From: Gammaproteobacteria bacterium
Lineage (GTDB): Bacteria; Pseudomonadota; Gammaproteobacteria; Acidiferrobacterales; SZUA-150
Direction: 5' to 3'
Length of the DNA stretch: 64,000 nt
Assembly (NCBI GenBank): GCA_029880545.1
Contig: JAOUOD010000005.1
Location: 1-64,000, forward strand
In this document: positions 18,661 through 26,295 of the stretch, in pieces
How positions within the stretch are numbered: position 1 is the stretch's first letter
How the letters are laid out: the number at the start of each line of letters is the position of its first letter
Translations under genes and position numbers: made by a program
Notes under the pieces: model-generated
Told to the model about the DNA's origin: nothing
Database searches by the model: none
What the model saw: the letters and a program-made list of their open reading frames with translations, nothing else

Positions 18661-19782
18661 ATGACGCTGTTAATGACCGACTTTGATCCGGGAATGTTTG
18701 CCGATTCCTACCGGTCGGGACGCAGCCGTTTTATTGACGCCTGCGACAGGCTGTCCGGCCCCGCGGTGATAGAGCGCCAAAGTTTCCCGCATCCCTTGCC
18801 CGGTCCCGACGGCCAGGAATTGTTCAGCGACGTCGTGTTTGCGGCAACGCGACCGGACCCCGATGCCGTGCTGGTGGTCATGTCCGCCACCCATGGCGTT
18901 GAAGGGTTCGCCGGCTCGGCCGTGCAGGCAGACCTGTTGGCACTGTTGCCGACGCTGCTCGCGCAACAGCCCGGTCTTGGCGTGATTCTCATTCACGCGG
19001 TCAATCCCTGGGGTTTTGCCTGGTTGCGCCGCTGTGATCACCAGGGCATTGATGTGAATCGCAACTGTATCGATTTTGCATCGGTGCCCGGAAGCAGTTC
19101 CGACTTTGATGCGTTATACCATACCGTTTCGGCGCTGGACTGGCGCGATCCGAACGCGATACAGGCGCTGTGGCAAAACCAGTCGATAAACGATTTTGTA
19201 GAGCTGTTCGCCCACGGTCATTACCTGGGCGATCAATGCCCGTTTTTTGGCGGCCACGCGCCGGGCTGGAGTCGACAACTGCTGGAAACCGTTGCCTCCC
19301 ATTCGTGGATTGGCAAGGCCCGCAATATTGCGGTTGTTGATGTGCATACCGGTCTTGGTCCGTACGGCTATGGCGAGTTGATCAATGATCACGTGCCCGG
19401 TACGGCCGGTTTTGACCTGGCCTGCAACTGGTACGGCGCCAATGCCACCTCGGCACTCAAGGGTGAATCCTGTTCCGGTGTTAAATCCGGGCTGGTGGAC
19501 TACCTGTGGCATGATGTCATGGGTGATCGCGGCAGTTTCGTTACCCTGGAGTTCGGCACCTACCCGGTGACCGACTTGCTGACATCGCTGCTGCAGGAGC
19601 AGGCATACTATAATGATTGTGCCCGCAACGGTCAGGCGCGATCACTGGATCACGAGGCGGTACAGGCATTGCGAAAATTTTTCTATCCCGAAGAGCGGTC
19701 CTGGCAGCAACAGCTGTTGTTCCGCGGTCGCCAGGTTGTCGATCTGGCCGTGGCCGGCATGACCCAGGATTCCCGATCATGA
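18661..19782 (+). CDS. DUF2817 (M14-like) zinc-dependent hydrolase
   Basis: About 373 residues. The zinc-ligand motif is THGVEGFAGSAVQ (His78, Glu81), followed by IHAVNPWGFAWLRR and VDVNRNCID, with the third ligand in VVDVHTGLGPYG (His229). This is the pattern of the carboxypeptidase/aspartoacylase-like M14 fold, DUF2817 branch. It should cleave an amide bond, probably in a small molecule or peptide. Start: ATG 18661, with ATG 18673 also possible; the frame extends further upstream to a TTG at 18607. It overlaps the GNAT/C39 gene by 4 bases (ATGA) and faces the RimK-like ligase. Confidence 0.8.
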   Translation: MTLLMTDFDPGMFADSYRSGRSRFIDACDRLSGPAVIERQSFPHPLPGPDGQELFSDVVFAATRPDPDAVLVVMSATHGVEGFAGSAVQADLLALLPTLLAQQPGLGVILIHAVNPWGFAWLRRCDHQGIDVNRNCIDFASVPGSSSDFDALYHTVSALDWRDPNAIQALWQNQSINDFVELFAHGHYLGDQCPFFGGHAPGWSRQLLETVASHSWIGKARNIAVVDVHTGLGPYGYGELINDHVPGTAGFDLACNWYGANATSALKGESCSGVKSGLVDYLWHDVMGDRGSFVTLEFGTYPVTDLLTSLLQEQAYYNDCARNGQARSLDHEAVQALRKFFYPEERSWQQQLLFRGRQVVDLAVAGMTQDSRS

Positions 19783-20912
19783 GCCGCGTAACAAAGCCGG
19801 AGGTTCTGCTTCGGGCTGCCACCCGGGCCGATATCGGTGAACTGGTTAATATTGAAGCCACCTGCTTCCAGACGGACAAGTTGTCGCGCCGCAGCTTTTT
19901 AAACCTGGTGCGCCCGGGACCTCACGACCTGATTGTCGTCGCCGATGGTCAGCGCATTCTTGGTTATGTGTTGAATCTTTATCGTCATGGCACCAACCTG
20001 GCGCGTATGTATTCCATTGCCGTGTTGCCCGAAGCCCAGGGCAGGGGGCTGGCCGGCAAGTTGATGGAAGCCGCCGAGGCCGCTGCCATCGCCCGCCACT
20101 GTGTGTTCATCCGCCTGGAAGTGAATGTTGGCAACAAGCCGGCATTGGCGCTGTATGAAAAGCGCCACTATCGCCGCATAGGCCGGATTCGTGGTTATTA
20201 CGAAGATGGCGCCGATGCCAACCGCATGGAAAAACACCTGAACCTGCCGGGCGCGGGTTCAAAGGCCGCCAAGCCCTATTATGAACAAACCACCGATTTT
20301 ACCTGTGGCCCGGCGTCGCTGATGATGGCCATGAAAACCCTGGACCCGAAATACCGGTTCAGCCGCACCGAGGAACTGCAAATCTGGCGCGAGGCAACAA
20401 CCATATTCATGACCTCGGGCCATGGCGGTTGTTCGCCGCATGGTCTTGCGCTCAGCGCCTGGCAGCGGGGCTTCAGTGTCAGCCTGTATATCAATTATGC
20501 CGAGGCACCGTTTATTGACGGCGTGCGCGATGACGAAAAGAAGGCGGTAATTGAACTGGTACATGAGGACTTCCTGGCACGCATCGACAAGACGCGGATC
20601 AGGCTCAATGTGCAGGAAATGGACGGTGCGCAACTGGATGCCATTATCGGCAACGGCGATCCCGTGATTGCACTTATCAGTACCTGGCGTCTTAACCGCA
20701 ACAAGGCGCCGCACTGGGTTTACGTGACCGGTATCGATGATGAATTTATCTATATTAATGATCCCGATCAGGAGACGGATCCGCACCTGACGGAAATGGA
20801 CTACATCCATGTCCCGGTGACGCGGCCCATGTTCCAGGGTATGGCGCGTTTCGGTCGCAAGCGCCTGCGCTGCCTGCTGGTATTGCACGGGCTGAGAAAA
20901 AAGCGGAACTAA
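19779..20912 (+). CDS. Fusion of GNAT acetyltransferase and C39-like papain-fold peptidase
   Basis: 377 residues in two domains. Residues 8-155 are a GNAT acetyltransferase, with the acetyl-CoA loop near QGRGLAGKLM (87-96) and RLEVNVGNKPALALYEKRHYR. Residues 165-370 are a C39-like cysteine peptidase: oxyanion Gln170, catalytic Cys176 in TDFTCGPASL, His in KAPHWVYVTGID and Asp in FIYINDPD. The start at 19779 overlaps the preceding stop (ATGA), implying translational coupling; an earlier in-frame start would lie inside DUF2817. The combination of acylation and cleavage beside an ATP-grasp ligase suggests processing of a peptide or amide conjugate. Confidence 0.85.
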   Translation: MSRVTKPEVLLRAATRADIGELVNIEATCFQTDKLSRRSFLNLVRPGPHDLIVVADGQRILGYVLNLYRHGTNLARMYSIAVLPEAQGRGLAGKLMEAAEAAAIARHCVFIRLEVNVGNKPALALYEKRHYRRIGRIRGYYEDGADANRMEKHLNLPGAGSKAAKPYYEQTTDFTCGPASLMMAMKTLDPKYRFSRTEELQIWREATTIFMTSGHGGCSPHGLALSAWQRGFSVSLYINYAEAPFIDGVRDDEKKAVIELVHEDFLARIDKTRIRLNVQEMDGAQLDAIIGNGDPVIALISTWRLNRNKAPHWVYVTGIDDEFIYINDPDQETDPHLTEMDYIHVPVTRPMFQGMARFGRKRLRCLLVLHGLRKKRN

Positions 20913-20963
20913 TGGCCCGGTAAAATGATTCCCGTGGTAACGGCAACCGGGCTGGCAGAAAAC

Positions 20964-21704
20964 TCACACCCGGTGCAGGCGTTTCTGGTTTTCCCGGTCC
21001 AGCGCGGCAACAAAGTGACTTAACCGGTTTTTGTCGCGCGGTTGCAGGTCAATAAAACTTCCACCAATCAACGCCAGGCTGGTGTTGGCAATATTCTTCT
21101 TGAACTTGATCTCCAGCGGGCTGCTGATGGTCTTTGTATCATCAACGTGCAGCGTACAACGGGCCAGGCGTTCACCGGTCTTTACATCCTGTACCTCGGT
21201 GGCGTTGACGCGAATGCCGATACCGCCAATGGAGATGTCATGCAGTGTGCCCTGGATCGTGGCACCGGTTTCGTCGGCCAGGATCACCAGGATGTTACGG
21301 GTGACACCCACTTCAACGCGGTAGTGATTGCGCATTTGTCGTGACAACAGGAACGGCGGCAGGCTGCAACGGTAACTGATGGCGCCGTTTTTTCTGCCCT
21401 TGTTAATGACCGTGGTGCTGAATGCCAGTTGCGCGCCACGAAAACGAATCATCATGCGCAGGGTGACACCCTTGTCGACAAAATTGTTGGCGGCCAGCGG
21501 TTGCAGCTCATCCAGGTCCAGTGTTTTGCCGTCAGCATTCACGCTTAGTATCATGGAATTGAACAAGTCGTCGCGGTTGTGCAGTTGCACGGTGAACTGG
21601 TCGCGCGTTTCCAGGATAGCGTTAAACAGGCCGGCGATGCGCGCCGCCTCGGTAATGCGTTCGATTTCGAAGGTGTTATCGGTGACTGGTTCTTGTTTCA
21701 ACAT
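20964..21704 (-). CDS. ycgR: Flagellar brake protein YcgR, c-di-GMP receptor
   Basis: 246 residues. The N-terminal YcgR domain (about 1-115) is followed by a PilZ domain. c-di-GMP-binding residues are visible: R125-NHY-R129 (RxxxR) and D156-ISIGG (D/NxSxxG). On binding c-di-GMP, YcgR contacts the flagellar motor and slows or biases rotation. It is the last gene of the flgM-flgN-ycgR run on the minus strand, 35 bases after flgN, so it should be under the sigma-28 promoter of flgM. Confidence 0.88.
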   Translation of the reverse strand: MLKQEPVTDNTFEIERITEAARIAGLFNAILETRDQFTVQLHNRDDLFNSMILSVNADGKTLDLDELQPLAANNFVDKGVTLRMMIRFRGAQLAFSTTVINKGRKNGAISYRCSLPPFLLSRQMRNHYRVEVGVTRNILVILADETGATIQGTLHDISIGGIGIRVNATEVQDVKTGERLARCTLHVDDTKTISSPLEIKFKKNIANTSLALIGGSFIDLQPRDKNRLSHFVAALDRENQKRLHRV

Positions 21705-21739
21705 GCCAAAAACATTCGGAAAACGGGTTTACTGGTGAA

Positions 21740-22216
21740 TCAGGCCTTTAACCCGGCCTTGCCCGAAGCAGCGTAGTCCAGGCTGCCGTCCGGTCCATAG
21801 GTGTTCTCGTTGCCGGACTGGCCGGCAAGAATGGCCATCATGCGGGCAACATGTTGCCGGTACTGCATCATGGCCATGCCATTGATCTGGTTCAGGCGCT
21901 GGCAGGCTTCCGCGGCGCGGGTAAAACGAAACCAGGCAGATGCCAGTGACGTGTTGTCACCCGGGTTGTATTCAATAAAGTCGGTAATATTTTGCTGGTT
22001 CACGGCCTGGAGCAGCGCCAGGCGTTGCGATTCGATTTGCTCCAGCACCGCTGTGCTGCGGGATTTTTTATCGACAATGCCAAGCAGGCTGTCGACGTCT
22101 GAACGGGCCAATGCATCCCGTTCCTGTTCCAGCAGCCCGGTCAAGGCTTCAAGTTCGGCAGTCTCGCGGCCGAGCAACTCTTCCAGTTGACTGGCAGCTT
22201 CCTTGCTCACGGGCAT
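21740..22216 (-). CDS. flgN: Flagellar export chaperone FlgN
   Basis: 158 residues, nearly all helical, with the FlgN pattern LEELLGRETAELEALTGLLEQERDALARSDVDSL and a later helix with RFTRAAEACQRLNQINGMAM. FlgN holds the hook-filament junction proteins FlgK and FlgL before secretion; both genes are at the end of the flg operon here. Its ATG overlaps the flgM stop by one base (TAATG). Position between flgM and ycgR supports the call. Confidence 0.88.
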   Translation of the reverse strand: MPVSKEAASQLEELLGRETAELEALTGLLEQERDALARSDVDSLLGIVDKKSRSTAVLEQIESQRLALLQAVNQQNITDFIEYNPGDNTSLASAWFRFTRAAEACQRLNQINGMAMMQYRQHVARMMAILAGQSGNENTYGPDGSLDYAASGKAGLKA

Positions 22217-22539
22217 TACTCCACGTCACTGCCGTACAGGGCGGCTTCCAGGCTCAACAGGCGCTCGGCGATACGGGCCGGGTTGATGTCATAGCTGCCG
22301 TCGGCAATGGCCTGGCGAATGGATTCCACTTTCTGGGTATCCACCACCGGTGTGGCTTCGGCTTGCTTGGCCAGGCGCTGTAACTGGCTGGCAGCTTCAG
22401 TCAGGCTCAGCGTGTCCGCTGTTGAAGGCCGGCCGGTCTCGGCGGAGTCCGCCGGCTCCCTTTGCGCAGGCTGTACCTTCGACGCGTTGGCCGCAACCTG
22501 GGCAGCGTTGCTGTTGGTGCTGTTAATGTCGATGCTCAT
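22216..22539 (-). CDS. flgM: Anti-sigma-28 factor FlgM
   Basis: 107 residues. It starts MSIDINSTNS, has a low-complexity unfolded N-terminal half, and a C-terminal sigma-binding part with VDTQKVESIRQAIADGSYDINPARIAERLLSLE, typical of FlgM. FlgM holds FliA inactive until it is exported through the finished hook. It is preceded by a near-consensus FliA promoter, so it is under negative feedback, and it leads the operon flgM-flgN-ycgR. Confidence 0.93.
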   Translation of the reverse strand: MSIDINSTNSNAAQVAANASKVQPAQREPADSAETGRPSTADTLSLTEAASQLQRLAKQAEATPVVDTQKVESIRQAIADGSYDINPARIAERLLSLEAALYGSDVE

Positions 22540-22567
22540 TACATTTCTCCGGGTGCTTACACTGTCT

Positions 22568-22594
22568 TTAGCGGCACGGATTTAACAAACTTTA
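22568..22594 (-). promoter_or_regulatory. Sigma-28 (FliA) promoter of flgM
   Basis: Read on the minus strand: TAAAGTTT (22594-22587), 11 bases, GCCGCTAA (22575-22568). Against the FliA consensus TAAAGTTT-N11-GCCGATAA there is one mismatch. It ends 28 bases before the flgM start codon. Confidence 0.88.
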
Positions 22595-22613
22595 GAAGAA
22601 TTTTGACCTTTTT

Positions 22614-23366
22614 TTACAAAGTCACCTCGACCAGGCCTTTGCCGGCCACAATCGCTTGTATTACCTTGCTGTTTCCATGTGATTTCACCTTAATCCGGTC
22701 ACCGGTGGCGCCATCGGTGAGCGCTTTGCCAGTCATGCGCACCTCAAGGCTGCCTTGCCTGGTCAGGATGGTGACCTGGTCGCCGCGTTTTACTGCCCGC
22801 GGCGGCGCAATATCGATAGCGCCAAGTATCTTGCCCACCGGTGTGTTGCGTTTCAGCTGCTGGCCGAGCACGTGAGCCTTGTCGGTAAAGTAGCCTCGCT
22901 GCAGCTCACCCAGGTTGGCGCGCTGTGCCGTGAGGTCCGTATCAGTAATAAGGTGTCGCGCCGGCAATGGCCGGGCGGTACGCCAGACCATGGCAAAGCG
23001 GTCAATAGTGACCGGCACGTAAAGCTTCCACGGCGAGGCATCATCACAGCGCACGCCAATGGCGGTATGGCCAAGCAACTTGCGGCCTGTTGGCAGGAAT
23101 GCTGATAGCGGTAGTGTGCACGCACTCAGCCGCAGTCGCGGGTCCAATGGATTCACCCGAATGTGGGTTTCGATGGTATCGGTCAGCGATGCCTCGACGA
23201 ATGTCCGCGCCGCCTGGCCAATGGCCTCCAGCGATTGCACCGGTGTGCCGGGCGTCGCCGCCACGGCCGGGCCGGCGGCCAGCAACCCGATCGCGCCAAT
23301 AAGCCGCCATCCCGGCAATGGTTGCCGGGCCGGATGGCCGTTTGTGTCAGCTTTTTGGCGATTCAT
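22614..23366 (-). CDS. flgA: Flagellar P-ring assembly chaperone FlgA
   Basis: 250 residues. A signal peptide (LIGAIGLLAAGPAVA) is followed by the SAF-type FlgA domain, with VNPLDPRLRLSAC near its start, RPLPARHLITDTDL, and the C-terminal PRAVKRGDQVTILTRQGSLEVRM...ALTDGATGDRIKVK. FlgA works in the periplasm to build the P-ring from FlgI. The ATG at 23366 is chosen because it gives a proper signal peptide and lies about 40 bases below a sigma-54 promoter; an in-frame extension to 23492 would cross that promoter. Confidence 0.9.
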   Translation of the reverse strand: MNRQKADTNGHPARQPLPGWRLIGAIGLLAAGPAVAATPGTPVQSLEAIGQAARTFVEASLTDTIETHIRVNPLDPRLRLSACTLPLSAFLPTGRKLLGHTAIGVRCDDASPWKLYVPVTIDRFAMVWRTARPLPARHLITDTDLTAQRANLGELQRGYFTDKAHVLGQQLKRNTPVGKILGAIDIAPPRAVKRGDQVTILTRQGSLEVRMTGKALTDGATGDRIKVKSHGNSKVIQAIVAGKGLVEVTL

Positions 23367-23416
23367 GGCGTTATGACGTCCGTTTGCGTGCCCTGGTTGT
23401 CTTTGACAAGGTAAGT

Positions 23417-23432
23417 TGCAAATGGCGTGCCG
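23417..23432 (-). promoter_or_regulatory. Sigma-54 promoter of flgA
   Basis: On the minus strand the sequence is CGGCAC, five bases, TTGCA. Compared with TGGCAC-N5-TTGCW, only the first base differs. The -24 GG and -12 GC are correctly spaced, and the expected start is about 40 bases before the flgA ATG. Confidence 0.75.
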
Positions 23433-23460
23433 GGTTTGGGGTGGCATGTTGCCCTCGGCT

Positions 23461-23510
23461 GTCATTTCGATCTCGTCAGTCATTTCGACCAACGGGAGAA
23501 ATCTTTCTTG
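23461..23510. repeat. GTCATTTCGA direct repeat with 'gagaaatctt' tail
   Basis: The decamer gtcatttcga occurs at 23461-23470 and again at 23479-23488. The second copy is followed by ccaacgggagaaatctttc. This wording resembles short dispersed intergenic repeats found in many bacterial genomes. Copy number elsewhere in the genome cannot be seen from this window. Confidence 0.5.
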
Positions 23511-23571
23511 ATGTGTGTCGGCTGCGCCGACGGCTTCAAGATTTATTTGCCGGGTCCCGCCCCGGCGGGCG

Positions 23572-23603
23572 GGTTACTCTCTTGTAGCGACAAGAGAGTA
23601 ACC
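23572..23603. repeat. Perfect 13-bp hairpin repeat
   Basis: ggttactctcttg (23572-23584) and its exact complement caagagagtaacc (23591-23603) surround the six-base loop tagcga. It lies in the noncoding stretch upstream of flgA and looks like part of a dispersed REP-type element. No T run follows, so it is not an ordinary terminator. Confidence 0.7.
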
Positions 23604-23659
23604 AGAGAAACGCCCCCGCTGTCCTTAACCGTCTTGGCCTGCTGTCGCGCCTTCACGAC

Positions 23660-23756
23660 AAATCCGCTCAGAGCTCGCCGGTGAAAAACGGGGTCAGACC
23701 CGGTGTATGGGTCTGACCCCGTTTTTCACTCGGGCTCAAACACGCCGAGCGGATTT
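23660..23756. repeat. Nested inverted repeat with GGGGTCAGACCC core (REP/MITE-like)
   Basis: The inner stem is a perfect 21-bp inverted repeat (23681-23701 with 23709-23729) with a seven-base loop; it contains the motif ggggtcagaccc. An outer pair, aaatccgctc (23660-23669) and gagcggattt (23747-23756), is also exact, with partial pairing between. Elements with this core are often seen near REP-associated (RAYT/Y1) transposases, but none is in this window. It may be a non-autonomous mobile repeat. Confidence 0.75.
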
Positions 23757-24000
23757 CGTTCCGGCTCGCGCCACCGCCAAGACAAGGACAGAAGGGGAGG
23801 AAACCCTCGAGCCCGGGTTTAGAACGGATTGATCGAGGTCTGACCACGGGAACCCGAAGGGTGAGTCTGCTCTGACTCCTGATCATCAGGTTAGTTGCTT
23901 GTCTATCCCGTAATCGAAAATGCCCCAAAACCGGTGTTCCGGTCTATAAAACCAGTGTTATACTAATTATTATCGTACCAAAAGTGTCGTTAAATAGTAT

Positions 24001-24073
24001 GCGGCATCCTATATTGAGATAGGAAGCCGCTACCTATCTACCTCATTTCAGGGTGATAGGAAGCCGCTTCCTA
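24001..24073. repeat. Direct repeats of gataggaagccgct with hairpin
   Basis: A 19-bp unit occurs at 24018-24036 and 24055-24073 with one mismatch, spaced 37 bases apart. The first copy also pairs with gcggcatcctat at 24001-24012. The repeats directly precede the AT-rich gene at 24097. A GTTAGGC heptamer follows at 24081-24087, but no matching RYYYAAC core was found, so I do not call an attC. Confidence 0.55.
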
Positions 24074-24096
24074 ATATACTGTTAGGCATAAAATCA

Positions 24097-24834
24097 ATGA
24101 TTGAAGAATTAACAAACTATTACCGCCAGAATGGAATATTGTCCACTGGATTCACCTGCCATCATAAAAATCGATGCCAGGGTGATTGCGACAGCTTTAC
24201 CGGGCCAAAGTCTGCTTTTGTTAGTTCAGGATATGAGGCGCACACCCTACCTAGATTACTTTTCTTGTCGCTAGATTCGGGTAGTGGTGATAAAGCTGAT
24301 GAAACCAGACTTCCACTGTCTGTAAGGCAACAAGAGGAAGTTAACAGGAATGTCTTGAAGTTGCATAAACATAAGCATTGGTACCGAACTCATGAACTGG
24401 CTTGGTACATTCTGGCGAAATTCAATAGCGAGTTACAAATACAAGACGCTAAAAGCTTCTTTGCACACGCCAATTCTGCAAAATGTTGCATGAACAAAAA
24501 GCAAAGAAGGAAGGCGGACGCAATTCTATTCAAAAACTGCAGAGGCTATCTTGGTGGTGAATTAGAGATTCTTTCACCGGACATATTGATAACGCAGGGG
24601 AATGACGCGAAAAAAGCAATTAAATTACTCAAAGAGAGTACAACTCATACAATAGATGAGTTTGCATCCATAATTAAACTAAATGGAAAGCATATTTTTT
24701 GGCTTCACACTTACCACCCCAACAACTGGGGCGCCTTCAACAAGCAGAGAGAGTTTGATAAAACCAACAAGGTTTCACTCGGGTGGGTCAGGTACTCTGA
24801 TTTAATGTATGAGTTTGTTACTAAAAATGATTGA
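24097..24834 (+). CDS. Possible uracil-DNA glycosylase superfamily protein
   Basis: 245 residues, clearly more AT-rich than its neighbours, suggesting transfer. Signs of the UDG fold are an early hydrophobic strand ending LFLSLDSGSG (residues 55-64), CRGYLGGELEILSPDILITQGNDAKKAI (148-175), where many family 4-like enzymes have C-x2-L-x3-EL-x4-P-x-V-x3-G-x2-A, and a late WLHTYHPNN (202-210) in the place of the H-P-S motif. Cysteines C21, C27, C31, C130/131 and C148 could bind an Fe-S cluster. The catalytic Asp of motif 1 is not certain. It is an isolated gene between repeat clusters, with a 40-bp tandem repeat over its stop codon. It could instead be an unrelated hypothetical protein. Confidence 0.5.
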   Translation: MIEELTNYYRQNGILSTGFTCHHKNRCQGDCDSFTGPKSAFVSSGYEAHTLPRLLFLSLDSGSGDKADETRLPLSVRQQEEVNRNVLKLHKHKHWYRTHELAWYILAKFNSELQIQDAKSFFAHANSAKCCMNKKQRRKADAILFKNCRGYLGGELEILSPDILITQGNDAKKAIKLLKESTTHTIDEFASIIKLNGKHIFWLHTYHPNNWGAFNKQREFDKTNKVSLGWVRYSDLMYEFVTKND

Positions 24835-24904
24835 TACCGGGTCGGACCTACGCAAGCTGTTGATAAATGATTGATACCGGGTCGGACCTACGCGAGCTGT
24901 TGAT
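24825..24904. repeat. 40-bp tandem duplication over the stop codon
   Basis: Two adjacent 40-bp copies (24825-24864 and 24865-24904) differ at one base (cgcAagc versus cgcGagc). The TGA of the preceding gene is inside copy 1. The near identity suggests a recent duplication by slippage or a mobile-element scar. Confidence 0.9.
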
Positions 24905-25114
24905 GCTATGATTGAAACAATTATATACAGGCCTGATTTTACGCTTAGAGCGCTTGTTTCAGGTGTAAAATGCGGTATCTAAACTTACTAATCGAGAGAT
25001 GAACGGGATAAGGTGGATGAAGAGATTCGCTGATCGCTATTGCTGCAGGCTCGACGAGATTGGATGCTATTGAATTTGTCTTAACCACAAAACCAACCAG
25101 TAAAGGAGATGCGC

Positions 25115-25417
25115 ATGCATGGAATGAATGTTCGTGTTCAGATTCAACCGGGGAAGATCGAGGAGGCGGCGACGTTGCTGCGTGAGCAGGTGATGCCCAC
25201 CGCCGCCAATTACCGCGGCTTTATACAAAACTTCCTGATTGTTGATGCGCCGAACAATCGCCTGGCGTCGCTGAGTGTCTGGGAGACCGAGGCAGATGCG
25301 AAGGCGATTTACGAGGAGGAAGGCGGTTTGTATCAATCCGCGGTGGCCAAGCTGAAACCGTTGCTGGCTGCGCCGCCCGACGCCTGGATGGGCACGCTGA
25401 CCCGCGTGGACAAGTAG
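25115..25417 (+). CDS. ABM (antibiotic biosynthesis monooxygenase-like) domain protein
   Basis: 100 residues, one ferredoxin-like ABM domain: NVRVQIQPGKIEEAATLLREQVMPTAANYRGFIQNFLI, then SLSVWETEADAKAIYEEEG. Such small dimers include quinol monooxygenases and haem-degrading enzymes, but many are uncharacterised and catalytic residues cannot be judged here. AAGGAG ends 6 bases before the ATG at 25115, which is preferred over the ATG at 25109. It is a single gene between the AT-rich insert and a LysE-type exporter. Confidence 0.75.
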   Translation: MHGMNVRVQIQPGKIEEAATLLREQVMPTAANYRGFIQNFLIVDAPNNRLASLSVWETEADAKAIYEEEGGLYQSAVAKLKPLLAAPPDAWMGTLTRVDK

Positions 25418-25554
25418 GCAGTCGTTTTGTTGTATTTCAGGCGCCCGGGATGGTGCTCCGGGCGCTGGGAAAAAGCAGGGGAGAATGGTATCGCGGGCAT
25501 TTGGTTCCGGTTTTCGATATAGTTCTTCCCTGCTCTATATCATAGAAAGACCCG

Positions 25555-26172
25555 GTGGAACCAAATCTCTACATCTCATTCATTATTGCCTCGGTGGTGT
25601 TAATCATCATACCCGGGCCGAACGTGCTGGTGATTGTCTCTACCTCTGTCGCCCATGGTGCCGGCCGGGGGTTGCAGACCGTGGCAGGCACATCGTCGGC
25701 CATGGTCGTGCAATTACTGGTTGCAGCGCTGGGCACCAGCTGGGTTGTCCGGTCAGTTAGCGAAGGTTTTAGCTGGTTGCGCTGGCTGGGTGTGGTGTAC
25801 CTGGTCTACCTGGGTGCGAGCCATCTTGTGCGCTTGTTCAAATCAGCTGATACAGAATACGTGCCGGAAACGGGCCGGGGTACGTTTGCCCGGGGCTTTG
25901 CTGTATCCCTGACCAATCCCAAGACTATCCTGTTTTTCAGTGCGTTCCTGCCGCAGTTTGTTTCCTCTGACGAGGCATACCTTGGCCAAATTATGCTGTT
26001 GTCTGTGACTTTCCTGGTGCTGGCTACAGTGCTGGATAGCCTGTATGCCTTGCTGGCCGGAAGGCTTGGTGGCCTTGCTCGCGCGTCATTCGCGCAACGG
26101 GTTCAGCATGGTGTCAGCGGCGTGTTGTACCTGGCGGCAGGTGCGTGGCTTGCTGCATTGAGACGCAGCTAG
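25555..26172 (+). CDS. LysE/RhtB family amino-acid exporter
   Basis: 205 residues with about six membrane helices. The N-terminus (FIIASVVLIIIPGPNVLVIVSTSVAHGAGRG) carries the family's PGP motif, and FARGFAVSLTNPKTILFFSAFLPQF is the second hallmark. These proteins export amino acids or derivatives such as homoserine or threonine. The start is GTG at 25555. An overlapping ORF in another frame (25485-25760) is not real. No operon partner is evident. Confidence 0.85.
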   Translation: MEPNLYISFIIASVVLIIIPGPNVLVIVSTSVAHGAGRGLQTVAGTSSAMVVQLLVAALGTSWVVRSVSEGFSWLRWLGVVYLVYLGASHLVRLFKSADTEYVPETGRGTFARGFAVSLTNPKTILFFSAFLPQFVSSDEAYLGQIMLLSVTFLVLATVLDSLYALLAGRLGGLARASFAQRVQHGVSGVLYLAAGAWLAALRRS

Positions 26173-26295
26173 GGTTTCAAGTTCAGGTTACCGATGGTAG
26201 CTGAACATCCTGCCTGTGCCGTCGCCTACATTATCCGCCTGAGATCAAGCTATCACCAAACGCGGTTACCGGGTTGGTGGCTGATTGAAGGCCGC

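Noticed and set aside
24081-24087. GTTAGGC heptamer just before the AT-rich gene, as a possible attC core
   Set aside because: No matching RYYYAAC core upstream or downstream and no second site after the gene; the heptamer alone is not enough.
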